From Nostoc calcicola FACHB-3891 (lineage in GTDB: Bacteria; Cyanobacteriota; Cyanobacteriia; Cyanobacteriales; Nostocaceae), in contig NZ_JACJRQ010000043.1 in the NCBI RefSeq assembly GCF_014697355.1, positions 1 through 59,009 on the forward strand: a stretch of 59,009 bases of DNA, written 5' to 3'. The notes beneath the pieces are model-generated. The model was given only the letters and a program-made list of their open reading frames with translations, was not told the origin of the DNA and ran no database searches. Every line of letters starts with the position of its first letter. Positions within the stretch are counted from its first letter, which is position 1. Positions 50,438 through 58,896 of this stretch are shown here, piece after piece. The position numbers and the translations under genes are program-made.

Positions 50438-52657
50438 TTAACTGACGGCAGGAGATTTGCCATTGTGATCAAAACCCAAAGATGTTAGTGCCAAATCATT
50501 CTTTACAGGAGAAACATCATCTAAAAACTCCAAATGGTCGCCACTAATTTGACGTAATTGTTCTGGTGTACCTTGCATTTTTAAGCGTCCTTGTTCTATT
50601 AGTACAATCCAATCTGCTCGCTGGATAACTTTAGGACGGTGACTGATGAGAATAGTGGTTTTACCTTGACGAAAGTGTAAGAGATTATTTAAGACTTGTG
50701 CTTCGCTCACCGGATCAAGAGCGCCTGTAGATTCATCTAAAATTAGGATGGGAGGATTAGTAACTATTGCTCTAGCTATAGCCAACCTTTGCCGTTGTCC
50801 ACTAGAGAGATTAGCACCAAATTCTCCCAAAACAGTTTGATATTTATCAGGAAGTTGACTAATAAATTCATCGGCACCAGTAATTTGACAAGCTTTCACA
50901 ATTTCTTCAAAACTGATTTGGGGATAACTAAAGTGGAAATTGTCAACGATAGAACGGCTCCAAAAGTGCGGTTCTTGGGGAACTAGTACAACTTGTTGTC
51001 GCAGACTTTCTAAAGAAAGGTCTTGCTGATTATATAAGCCATAGCGGATATTTCCTGATTGAACTTTATATAAACTGCTAATCAGTTTTGCAAGAGTACT
51101 TTTGCCACAACCAGATTTACCAATCAAGGCAATTACTTGACCACCACGGATAATTAGGGAAAAATCTTGCAGCAAGTCAACTCTACCCGCGTGGTGGAAG
51201 TTAAGTTGATTACAATCAATATCTGCATTGTCAGGAATTTGTACCCAAGGCTTTTTAAAATCATTTTCGTCTTCTGGTGTAGCATCAATGACTTCTGTCA
51301 AGCGTTGGATCACAATTTGAGCAGTAATAAACTCATCAACTAACCCAATTGCAGAACTCAAAAAGCCAAAAAAGTTACCACTCATACCGTTATAAGCCAG
51401 CAACTGCCCTACTGTTAAAGTATGATTAATTACCAAATAGCTACCAATCCAGAGAACACCAATATTAATAAAAGCAGAAAGAATACTGGTAACTGTGCTG
51501 CTATAAAGTCCCAATTTCATCGTACTCCAGGCTATGTTGGCAAGATGACCGTAATTACCTTGATACTCTTGCCAAGCTTGCGATGTAGCTTGGGTAGTTT
51601 TTAGCACTTGAACTCCGCGAAATGTTTCTACTAGAAAGCCTTGGTTTTCCGTACCCAAGACAATCATATTGCGGGTTTTGCGACGCAATGCAGGCAGAAA
51701 AAGTAAGTTAACAGCAGTGACAATGGCAAAAGCAGCAATAGAAACAATAGTTAGTTCCCAACTGTAAAAGAGCATAAAGCCCAGGGATACCAAGGCGATA
51801 AAAAATTGGCTAGGTAAACCAAGGACAATTTGAGCAACTAGACTATTGATAGCATTAACATCGGCAATACGGCTGACCACTTCTCCACTACGCCGACCTT
51901 CAAAATAGGAAAGGGGTAAGTGTAAGAGTTTTCGCCCATATTCTAGGATTAGCCCTAATTGCAACCTTTGGCCGAAGTGTCCGATCAGGTGAGATTGTAC
52001 TAAACCAATGGCACTTCTAATTAAGTTCATGACTATGACACCAATTGCCACAGTCGTTAACAGTTGGGTATCTCCCCGCACTAACACATCATCAGTCAGC
52101 AGTTGCATCATCAAGGGAGATGCTAAAGATAGTAGTCCAATGGCAATATTAATAGCGATCGCTTGGGCAAGAATAAAACGATAGGGCCAAACACGCTGGA
52201 TATAACGTCCAACACCGTCAACTTTATCTGACTCTTGTTGATAAAAACGACTTTCATCTGGTGCTAGCAGCAGCATCACACCATTACCCCAACCTTGAAT
52301 TAACTCCTGGCGGGTGAGGTAACGGTTACCAACACCAGGATCGGCAATCACGTATTTTTTTGATTGTTTCCCATATAAAACTACCCAGTGGTAGCCTTTC
52401 CAGTGAATAATAGCTGGCAAAGGAGCTTCATGCAATCTGTCAAGTAGTTGCGAAGTCGCTTTAACTTGACGAGCATTAAATCCAAGGGCTTCTGCTCCCC
52501 GACTCAACCCTAGCAAAGACGTTCCTCGTGACCCAGTACCAACAGCTTCACGAACGCGGTTGAGTGCAAAGGTGCGTCCATAGTGTTTAGCAATAGTGGC
52601 TAGACAAGCAGCACCGCAGTCTTCTTCACTGTGTTGGAGAACAATTGAGTATTTCAT
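50438..52657 (-). CDS. Peptidase-containing ABC transporter (C39 peptidase, bacteriocin-type exporter)
   Basis: 739 residues. C39 peptidase (~1-135) with Cys14 in EEDCGAACL, His in GYHWVVLY and Asp in VIADPGVG; transmembrane exporter domain (~160-450); ATPase with Walker A ALIGKSGCGKSTL, signature LSSGQRQRLAIARAI and Walker B ILILDESTGALD. Such PCATs cut double-glycine leaders and export the core peptide. The precursor gene at 52804 has exactly that leader type. One operon with HlyD. All catalytic residues present. Confidence 0.95.
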   Translation of the reverse strand: MKYSIVLQHSEEDCGAACLATIAKHYGRTFALNRVREAVGTGSRGTSLLGLSRGAEALGFNARQVKATSQLLDRLHEAPLPAIIHWKGYHWVVLYGKQSKKYVIADPGVGNRYLTRQELIQGWGNGVMLLLAPDESRFYQQESDKVDGVGRYIQRVWPYRFILAQAIAINIAIGLLSLASPLMMQLLTDDVLVRGDTQLLTTVAIGVIVMNLIRSAIGLVQSHLIGHFGQRLQLGLILEYGRKLLHLPLSYFEGRRSGEVVSRIADVNAINSLVAQIVLGLPSQFFIALVSLGFMLFYSWELTIVSIAAFAIVTAVNLLFLPALRRKTRNMIVLGTENQGFLVETFRGVQVLKTTQATSQAWQEYQGNYGHLANIAWSTMKLGLYSSTVTSILSAFINIGVLWIGSYLVINHTLTVGQLLAYNGMSGNFFGFLSSAIGLVDEFITAQIVIQRLTEVIDATPEDENDFKKPWVQIPDNADIDCNQLNFHHAGRVDLLQDFSLIIRGGQVIALIGKSGCGKSTLAKLISSLYKVQSGNIRYGLYNQQDLSLESLRQQVVLVPQEPHFWSRSIVDNFHFSYPQISFEEIVKACQITGADEFISQLPDKYQTVLGEFGANLSSGQRQRLAIARAIVTNPPILILDESTGALDPVSEAQVLNNLLHFRQGKTTILISHRPKVIQRADWIVLIEQGRLKMQGTPEQLRQISGDHLEFLDDVSPVKNDLALTSLGFDHNGKSPAVS

Positions 52658-52803
52658 CTTTGGGACTTGACCAGCAGGAAAAACATCGGGGCAAAAGCCC
52701 CGACGTTAGATTATGTTTAACTTGTTAGCTTTTCCAGTTGAACTGAAACAGGACAATGTAACCTTAAAGATTCAAAACAGTAAATCCACTTGAGATTTAC
52801 GCA

Positions 52804-53163
52804 TTAGGCTACTTCAAAGAGATTAATAGCCAATAGATCTTTTTGAAATTCGTATTTTTTTCCATTTTCTAAATCGTATGATCTCTCGTTTACGTAATCA
52901 TTTCGCCCGTCTGTGTCAAATTTAAGAATTCCTCCTCCCCACGCAGTCCAGTCTACGCTCTCATTAGGTTTTAGTGTCCATGACACACCATCTACCAAGT
53001 GTGTGATATCGAAGTTGGTTTTGTTCTTAATTGTGAACTTCTCCTCCACTCCACCATTAATTGTTTCACCATCTTCTTGATTTAAACCGATAAAAAGGTC
53101 TTGATTAGCAGAAGCGGTTTCGAACAGATGAGAAGTAGAATTCATTTTTTCAACGGTTAACAT
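52804..53163 (-). CDS. Double-glycine-leader precursor (bacteriocin-like, long core)
   Basis: 119 residues, ATG at 53163 with AAGGAA 8 bases upstream. Leader ~1-38 ends in a textbook double-glycine site: LNQEDGETINGG, with hydrophobic residues at the expected positions. The predicted core (39-119, 81 residues) is unusual: long, no Cys, strongly beta-like (KFTIKNKTNFDITHL, VSWTLKPNESVDWTAWGGG, ILKFDTDGRNDY). It resembles a small secreted beta-sandwich more than a lantibiotic or class II bacteriocin. 146 bp from the transporter gene. Could be an antimicrobial, an adhesin or an inhibitor. Confidence 0.8.
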   Translation of the reverse strand: MLTVEKMNSTSHLFETASANQDLFIGLNQEDGETINGGVEEKFTIKNKTNFDITHLVDGVSWTLKPNESVDWTAWGGGILKFDTDGRNDYVNERSYDLENGKKYEFQKDLLAINLFEVA

Positions 53164-53264
53164 GATTTTGTTCCTTAAATAGTTGGCATTTGCTACTAAT
53201 TAGAAGTGAAAGTAATAACAATGCTGCAATCAACTACTATGCTTTCTTGAAATTACTCAAAATA

Positions 53265-53363
53265 TCAGCAGACAAGAGTAGGTGTCAGACTATCTTTTGA
53301 GTAATTTTCCCAGGCTTTAGCTCTAGCCCCTTTTGCCAAAGCATTCATTGATGGTTGATTCAT
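53265..53363 (-). CDS. Short ORF upstream of the precursor, 32 residues
   Basis: ATG at 53363, product MNQPSMNALAKGARAKAWENY then SKDSLTPTLVC, stop at 53265. It lies 101 bp upstream of the precursor start on the same strand. Basic helical N-terminal half (ALAKGARAKAW) and a C-terminal Cys. Could be a second secreted peptide, a leader peptide for regulation, or a chance frame. No double-glycine site; a GTGAAAG precedes the start only weakly. Confidence 0.35.
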   Translation of the reverse strand: MNQPSMNALAKGARAKAWENYSKDSLTPTLVC

Positions 53364-53568
53364 TCTTTCACTTTCTAGTTTTGATAACGAAGGCGTGATG
53401 CAAACTATTCCAAAATCAAAGAGAAATTTTTATTAATCATTGTTAAGCTGAGGGACTGTCCTCTCAGTTCAACAGTTTATAGTTAAGTTAATTAGACAAA
53501 AATATTTACCGTCATTGCGAGCGAAGCGAAGTGAAACATATTGTGAGATTCTTCACTACACTTCTTAT

Positions 53569-53636
53569 AAAGTTCTGATGCCTGTCGGCAAGCTGCCCTT
53601 CGGGCATCTACGGAGGAAACCTCCGCTCAGAACTTT
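53569..53636. repeat. Nested palindromic repeat with GCGAAGCG-type flank
   Basis: Outer arms AAAGTTCTGA / TCAGAACTTT (53569-53578, 53627-53636) are a perfect match. Inside are two perfect hairpins, GCCCTTCGGGC (53595-53605) and CGGAGGAAACCTCCG (53611-53625). Left flank carries a GCGAGCGAAGCGAAG motif and the right flank ends TCAGAATGACA, the complementary style of end. This is a dispersed palindromic repeat of the type common in cyanobacterial genomes. Confidence 0.8.
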
Positions 53637-53779
53637 GCGCTGCGTTCCGTTCAGAATGACATTGAGAATTTTTTGACTTTTGCAAGAGGTCTATTGAAAC
53701 ATTGTTGTCCAGCAAGCGTTCGGAAATCGAAGCAGGATTATTGAGGGTACGGATTTTTTTCAAAAATCAAATAGGATTG

Positions 53780-53941
53780 CTATGCAATATTTAAAAATTT
53801 ACTAATTTCTTGATAAGTTTTTCCATCATTCATCAATAATAGAATCAGAATCTTTTCTCTTACGTAGGGATTGTTATGTTCTTTTAGCGTTTTTAGTAGC
53901 CGTCCCTTCTGCTCTTCAGAAAGATGATTTTTGGCTAGCAT
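53780..53941 (-). pseudogene. IS630-type transposase N-terminal fragment
   Basis: 53 codons from ATG at 53941: MLAKNHLSEEQKGRLLKTLK, then EKILILLLMNDGKTYQEIS and a stop after NIA. This is the opening helix-turn-helix of IS630-family transposases (SEEQKxRLL ... LLLxNDGKTxxEIA). The rest (DDE domain) is missing. Likely a relic of an IS beside the exporter locus. Confidence 0.7.
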
Positions 53942-54142
53942 AGGTGGCTGATACTAGATTAATTATTTAATCTCTTATTATACAATCTAGCTCCGTAACA
54001 GCTTAGTCTTACTTCTATAACGATTTTTATAAACGAGATATTCCAAAAAGACATAAAAGTACAATATTCCTCCAAATCGGTCAAATCCTTACAGTATCTG
54101 AAACATAGCGATTCTAAGTAAAATCGACTGAATCCTTTCTGC

Positions 54143-54811
54143 TCACTCTTGTTCTAAATCTAACGCTTCATTTAATACTGCGTTCGTAAATTTTATACTC
54201 TCCAAGTAAGTTTGGTAAGCTGCCACTGGCATGATCAACAGATCACTCCAAGCTTCCTCTTTCTGATGAAAATCTTGAATTATTGAGTCTTTTGCAGCAA
54301 ACAAGCTTCCACTTACTAACCCTAAGCGCTGAATTTCTGATAATACTGGTGGTTCATGAATTAACCCGTGATAATAGTCTCCTAACGCCAACAGATAGTC
54401 ATAAATCTGGCGGGAGAGCCTTTTTCCAACTGGCTGTAGCAAGTTACAAATTAATGCAGGAACAACATTCCAAGTCTCAGCCAGTAAATCTTGCTCTAAT
54501 CCAGATATTCCTGTAGGAATTAGCAAATCTGCATCACTAAAAAACTCTGTTTTTACAGATAACATCATTACAGAAATAATCAACCACTGGTCTTCTGTCT
54601 CTATAGGTGGTTCAGGTTCTTTAACAATCATCACATAGCGCGGAAGAGAGTTTCCTGCCAAAAACCTTTGAACAGAGGAGGAGTATGAAGTCTCTTGCTC
54701 TGCACTTGAGAATTTCATAGGACTTTGCACCAAACGATTCACTTCCCAGATTTCTCCAGGCTGTGGAATTGGCATATTAAAGTCTTGACTGTTACTCAAG
54801 TTGACACGCAT
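54143..54811 (-). CDS. Hypothetical protein adjacent to the sigma factor
   Basis: 222 residues. N-terminal MPIPQPGEIWEVNR (from Met13) is a compact beta-like opening, and this may be the real start (54775); the listed start has AGGGA 11 bases upstream. The rest is helical with hydrophobic patches (WLIISVMMLSVKTEFF). No recognised domain. Same strand as the sigma factor 149 bp upstream, so it could be a regulator or a target of it. Confidence 0.6.
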   Translation of the reverse strand: MRVNLSNSQDFNMPIPQPGEIWEVNRLVQSPMKFSSAEQETSYSSSVQRFLAGNSLPRYVMIVKEPEPPIETEDQWLIISVMMLSVKTEFFSDADLLIPTGISGLEQDLLAETWNVVPALICNLLQPVGKRLSRQIYDYLLALGDYYHGLIHEPPVLSEIQRLGLVSGSLFAAKDSIIQDFHQKEEAWSDLLIMPVAAYQTYLESIKFTNAVLNEALDLEQE

Positions 54812-54960
54812 AAATTTGTAGTCCCTGATAAGGACGACTGAAAATTTAAAATTTTGCTGAGACCATATCCATATATTAGTTAACGGACAAGTATCTACAG
54901 ATATAACTAACTTGCTCTAATCTTTACAAAATGTGCCACTGTAAACTTGTGAATGTTGAC

Positions 54961-55608
54961 TTACCACTGCTTAGTTGAGCGTTCACGTATTGTTTTATGC
55001 TTGCGAGTTACTTGATGTTTTCGCTTAACACCTTCAAATTCTAGTAATCCTAACGCCTCAGCAATACACTCTACAAGTTCCTGCCACCGCTTGCAAACTT
55101 CACTCTGGCTAATTCCCAATTCAGCAGCAATTTGAGTTTGGGTTTTCTCATCAATCTTGCTTTGCCACAGTTGGAGATACTTTTGATGAGGATAACTTTG
55201 ATCAAGTTGATGAATAGTCTCTATCGATTTAATGATCAAATCTGCACGCTCTACTGCGTCTAAAGCATTATATTCATCAGGAATCGTATCTAACAGAGAG
55301 ATATCTGTCTCAGGGATGTTGCAATCTAAACTTTGGCAGTTTCGCTGTTTTTCTTTGCGGACAGAATCAATCATCTCACATTTAGCTACAGTAGTCGCCC
55401 AGTGATAAAACTGTTCTACTCCCCCTTGCTGAAACTTTCCATCTTGAACAGCTTGGAAGATTTTTAAATGGGCTGCTTGAAAACTATCTTCCCAAGTTAA
55501 CCCTGTGTTTTTAGTATATTTACGAGCAATCTTTTCTAATTTCTGCTGATAGTGCGAGTCATGCAGAAGTTCTTGATAATAAGACTCAGATTGCTGTTTT
55601 AAGATCAT
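54961..55608 (-). CDS. Sigma-70-family (ECF-like) RNA polymerase sigma factor
   Basis: 215 residues from ATG at 55608, which has GAAGG 7 bases upstream (a longer frame starts at 55647). Region 2: LTWEDSFQAAHLKIFQAVQDG, HWATTVAKCEMIDSVRKEKQ. Region 4: TQTQIAAELGISQSEVCKRW, a helix-turn-helix. Between them is an acidic linker (PETDISLLDTIPDEY). The C-terminal basic tail is longer than usual. ECF-type sigmas redirect RNA polymerase to a small regulon; no anti-sigma gene is obvious, but the unknown downstream gene is a candidate. Confidence 0.85.
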   Translation of the reverse strand: MILKQQSESYYQELLHDSHYQQKLEKIARKYTKNTGLTWEDSFQAAHLKIFQAVQDGKFQQGGVEQFYHWATTVAKCEMIDSVRKEKQRNCQSLDCNIPETDISLLDTIPDEYNALDAVERADLIIKSIETIHQLDQSYPHQKYLQLWQSKIDEKTQTQIAAELGISQSEVCKRWQELVECIAEALGLLEFEGVKRKHQVTRKHKTIRERSTKQW

Positions 55609-56387
55609 GTAACACCTTCTCTTTGTTGGACAGTATGAGTCAGACAATAGACTGTCTACAAGATTTGGCTATTGGTGCAGTTTTTGCTTAACCTCTGTAA
55701 GTCCGAACCAAATTGTCTAACAATTGCACCACATCCAAAGTTCGTTTTAATCTTTTAACCTTTCTGGCATCGAGATTTGCTTACTTTTACAGGTAATGCC
55801 TTACTCTGTTACAAACAATGATGCCAATGATTTAAATCAGATAGAGCTAACGCCTCTTGCCAACAAAATATTTACAGTCTCAATAAGCCTAATTTCAGTT
55901 TCATTAACACTTGCCTATTAAAAGGTTTATGATTCTGGTTGCTTATGCTAGCGTCAAAATCACGATTTTTAGTGGCACTTCATACGACATCAAAGGCAGG
56001 CAGTAGAAATGTAAAGATGCCTGTTATTCAAGTTTTTTTTATTGACGATACGAAGCGACACGTAATAACCTTCTTACCTTTGAAGAGTAAATTAAGATTA
56101 TGGTTAGTGATGCGATTGTTTAACTATCTTAATAAAGATTAGTTATCTTTGTCTTTTTTTGAGCATTAACCGTTACAAGCATTGAGCAATGTCAAGAAAA
56201 TCAATATTCATGTTTGATAAAGAAATAAAAATCTTTATGGCTATTAAAATTAGCGAGTTTCTTGTTTAAAGCAAGTCAAATTTTGTTAATTTTAGATACT
56301 TCTACTAGACGATAAACGGATATTATTAAGATCACTGAATATTACACTACAAAGCTCTACTAATCACACAATTCTTTAGATCATAAT
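55609..56387. other. AT-rich region, nothing firmly supported
   Basis: Holds the sigma-factor upstream region and the 3' side of the broken integrase. A 67-codon frame at 55939-56142 (+) ends in LWLVMRLFNYLNKD but shows no recognisable domain or ribosome site. Not called as a gene. Confidence 0.4.
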
Positions 56388-56660
56388 TCAAAAATCTAAA
56401 GCAGAGATCGCGTTTTGCTTCTGCTTCTCAGTTACACCCAGATATCGCTCCAAAGCTGCCAAAGTCCGATGCCCCGATATCTCCTGTATGTGGCGCAACG
56501 GTATTCCAGCATCACTCATCCTGGTTAACGCAGTCCTCCTGAAGCTGTGCGTACTCACCCCCTCAATGCCCAGCCGCACACAGGTATCTCTGAGGATTTT
56601 ATCAGCACTCACCTTGTGGATATGCCCCAACCCATGCCGACCGGGAAGGCGTAAATAGAA
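56388..56660 (-). pseudogene. Tyrosine recombinase C-terminal fragment, cut by element copy B
   Basis: The frame continues from inside the 357-bp element, but the homologous part begins about LRLPGRHGLG and includes STHSFRRTALTRMSDAGIP, the HxxR motif (HSFRR), ISGHRTL and the catalytic Tyr in ALERYLGVTE, ending ISALDF. The N-terminal core-binding domain and first catalytic Arg are missing. The breakpoint coincides with the terminal repeat of copy B. Same family as the fragment at 15028-15310. Confidence 0.8.
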
Positions 56661-57004
56661 GGTTCGTGCAACCTGGGGCAACCTGTGGCTATAAACCTTA
56701 TACAGCAACAGTTACAGAGATTGATACGAGATTTAACCGCGCTCATGAACAGATAAGTTGCACAAATACTTTTTCTAGCGCAGAGACAGCAAAATAACTT
56801 TGCCTAAAACAGAGCTTGGAGTATCTGTAAGTGTGGTTGTCAAAGTATTATTGCTCCGTCTCGAAACTAAAAAACATTGCCTAAAAGGAGACAAACTAGG
56901 CAAAGTTCTCATTTGTATTTCTTATCAATTAACCCTCAAAAATCGGTCATTTTTACAAAACTTTACAAGGCTGCACCTGGTGACACGAACCTTCTATTTT
57001 CGCC
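56648..57004 (+). mobile_element. 357-bp MITE-like element, copy B
   Basis: Ends GGCGTAAATAGAAGGTTCGTG (56648) and CGAACCTTCTATTTTCGCC (to 57004), inverted relative to copy A and the same length (357 bp). No matching 4-bp flank duplication is seen here (GGAA left, AGCA right), unlike copy A, so this copy has probably been involved in rearrangement. It truncates the integrase remnant. Confidence 0.85.
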
Positions 57005-57016
57005 AGCACATAAAAT

Positions 57017-57460
57017 TTATAACCAAGATTCAATGGTCAATGTTCTGACTTGTTGAATTCTCTGAAAATCGCTGTCGGCTGATACAACGCTAAGACCGTG
57101 TTGTAGAGCTACAGCAGCAATCCAAAGATCATTTTCATCAAAGCCTAGATCAGTGATTTTAGTTTTTCTGCGCTTGCTTTTCTCTTTTGGTGCAAATTGA
57201 TTGAATAAAGCTGCTTTCAGTTGCCCGTAGATAGTAGCAGTAAATCCATTAACATTATGGATGTATATACCTGTTAGAAAATGGTTAATGAGGACTAAGT
57301 TAGTTTCCTTGCGTTGAGAACGTTCTGCCATGTCTATCAGTTCGCCTTGAACGATGGCGCAGGTTGTAATCACAGAATTTTCAATATACTCAAGGCGACG
57401 AAGCACATTGGTATTACCAAGAATTGCTTGACTACAGTGATTTGTATCTAATAGGTACAT
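57017..57460 (-). CDS. vapC: VapC-type PIN-domain toxin
   Basis: 147 residues with PIN active-site acids: MYLLDTNHC (Asp5), QGELIDMAE (Glu), DLGFDENDLWIAAVA (Asp pair) and SADSDFQRI (Asp). RNase toxins of this kind cut tRNA or rRNA and are neutralised by the partner antitoxin. Start overlaps the upstream antitoxin stop by one base (TAATG), typical of a vapBC operon. The 3' end lies 13 bp from element copy B, which leaves the gene intact. Confidence 0.9.
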   Translation of the reverse strand: MYLLDTNHCSQAILGNTNVLRRLEYIENSVITTCAIVQGELIDMAERSQRKETNLVLINHFLTGIYIHNVNGFTATIYGQLKAALFNQFAPKEKSKRRKTKITDLGFDENDLWIAAVALQHGLSVVSADSDFQRIQQVRTLTIESWL

Positions 57461-57750
57461 TATTCAAAAGGGTTGTCGTAATCAAATTTGGCTTTGCCAC
57501 GAGTGGCATAAACTAGCTCAAGACACTCTTGTAAATCATCACCTGACCATTTCCCAATTGTTTTTAAATGTTCGAGCAGTGAGCGACCTGTGGAATTTAC
57601 TGGAGTGTGGTCGGTAGAATCTGCCACAGATGAAACAGGCTGTGTTTGGGTTTCTTTCGTTTTCAAAAAGCGTAAAAAGTCTAGCGTTTCAGTCAGAATG
57701 GTATCTGAGGTGGATTCAATTTCGATAAGAAGCAATTCTTTGATAGTCAT
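57460..57750 (-). CDS. vapB: VapB-type antitoxin
   Basis: 96 residues. N-terminal helical DUF2281-like part (TIKELLLIEIESTSDTI, TLDFLRFLKTKE), flexible middle, and a C-terminal segment (GRSLLEHLKTIGKWSGDDL, TRGKAKFDYDNPFE) that probably wraps the PIN active site. The order antitoxin then toxin with a 1-base overlap supports the call. It probably also represses its own promoter. Confidence 0.82.
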   Translation of the reverse strand: MTIKELLLIEIESTSDTILTETLDFLRFLKTKETQTQPVSSVADSTDHTPVNSTGRSLLEHLKTIGKWSGDDLQECLELVYATRGKAKFDYDNPFE

Positions 57751-57866
57751 AGTGGGTATCTCCTAAAGATGCATGGGAAATCCAGGAATAGCTGCACAGT
57801 CTTTTTCATTATCGCAGTAGTTTCTTTCAGCTTTAGTACAATGCGTTCCAGCCATTCAGCAACGCA

Positions 57867-58271
57867 TCAGTCTAATTTAGAATTTCGCCTTGGCGTAAAT
57901 TCGTCAATTAGTAAATCTATATTTTCACCTTGCTGCCATTTCACCCAGACAGCCATGAGAAAATCTATCAATTCGCTTTTGTCAATCTCTACGCCACGTC
58001 TTTTGAGTTTAAGTAATTCTTCCTCTACATCTAAATCTGTTGAGCGTTTCACATAGTAAGTGCGCCCAATCCAAGCATCATCAGACCGCTTACCTGTTGC
58101 AGGTCTGCCACGTTTACGGGGTTCTTCTTGAATTGGCGCTGGCGCAAGTGGTGTTGAAGTTTGTGTCACGTTACTCTCTGTGGTTGGCTCAGTCGGAAGT
58201 TCTGGCTCAATTTGTGCTTCCTCTTTGGTTTCAAATAACTTTTTAAAAGGGCTAGGCTTAGGGTTGCTCAT
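57867..58271 (-). CDS. AT-hook protein, partner of the small ParA
   Basis: 134 residues. Acidic/Pro-rich N-terminus (EAQIEPELPTEPTTESN), an AT-hook-like RKRGRPATGKR at ~51-61, then a helical basic domain with YYVKRSTDLDVEEELLKLKR and SELIDFLMAVW. It starts by a 4-base overlap with the upstream ParA stop. Small DNA-binding partners of this sort serve as centromere binders for ParA. Could also act as a repressor of the operon. Confidence 0.75.
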   Translation of the reverse strand: MSNPKPSPFKKLFETKEEAQIEPELPTEPTTESNVTQTSTPLAPAPIQEEPRKRGRPATGKRSDDAWIGRTYYVKRSTDLDVEEELLKLKRRGVEIDKSELIDFLMAVWVKWQQGENIDLLIDEFTPRRNSKLD

Positions 58272-58861
58272 GACAATATCTCCTTACCCACCTCTTGATA
58301 CTCGCGCCATGCTATTTTACTGCTGCGGTCTTTTACTTGATAAACTGGCAGCCCCTCCAGTGCCGCTTTTTCATAAACAGCAAATCGTCTAATCCCATGT
58401 TGAAATAGTGGTATTCCCTCTGCCGACAATGCTTCCCGTGCTTGCTGTCCTGTTAAGCGGGGGGCTGGGGGAATAATTGTGAGCAACACACGATAGCGCG
58501 AGCTGCCCAATGATTTAAGTGCGCCTACAGTCTGTAACAGTGCATCCATCGCTAAAGCATCAGGGGTAGTAGGCAAGATTAATAAATTACACCCATCAGC
58601 GAGTGCTTCTAAATCTTCGTGGCTTGGTCTAGCTGCTGTGTCTATAACTACATGGTCAAAATTACGGCTGTGCATAGGAGCTTGTAGTAAGTCCACAACT
58701 TTAAAGGGTAATGCTCCTCGCTTTGCCCATCCTGTAGCACTGTGGTTTGGGTCGCCATCAACTAGCAAAGTACTGCCTAACTGAGATAGAAAGCAAGCAA
58801 TGTGGATGGCGCTTGTCGTTTTAGCGACACCTCCCTTGAAACTGGCAAGGGTGATTATCAC
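58268..58861 (-). CDS. Small ParA/MinD-type partition ATPase
   Basis: 197 residues from GTG at 58861 with GGAG 8 bases upstream; a longer frame to 58912 would start inside the IS inverted repeat and is less likely. Deviant Walker A FKGGVAKTTSA (the usual Gly before Lys is Ala), then LLVDGDPNHSATGWAKR, DHVVIDTAARPS and LILPTTPDALAM as in ParA. The partner gene at 57867 overlaps it by 4 bases. The IS terminal repeat lies 36 bp upstream of the start, so the IS may have replaced or supplied its promoter. Confidence 0.87.
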   Translation of the reverse strand: MIITLASFKGGVAKTTSAIHIACFLSQLGSTLLVDGDPNHSATGWAKRGALPFKVVDLLQAPMHSRNFDHVVIDTAARPSHEDLEALADGCNLLILPTTPDALAMDALLQTVGALKSLGSSRYRVLLTIIPPAPRLTGQQAREALSAEGIPLFQHGIRRFAVYEKAALEGLPVYQVKDRSSKIAWREYQEVGKEILS

Positions 58862-58896
58862 GAGATGTACTCCAGTAAATGCTGCTAGTTTACTCT

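Larger units (their letters stand above)
53164..53779. other. Non-coding region with nested palindromic repeat
   Basis: Upstream region of the exporter operon (promoter expected near 53200-53460). Apart from the short ORF and the palindromic repeat listed separately, no gene is supported. A REP-like GTCATTGCGAGCGAAGCGAAG starts at about 53512. Confidence 0.45.

Noticed and set aside
48916..53782. 13-bp direct repeat ATAGGATTGCTAT flanking the exporter locus (48916 and 53770)
   Set aside because: A 13-mer match between two places in 59 kb is expected by chance; no other sign of an element boundary.
55939..56142. 67-codon frame on the plus strand
   Set aside because: No recognisable features and isolated in AT-rich DNA; probably chance.
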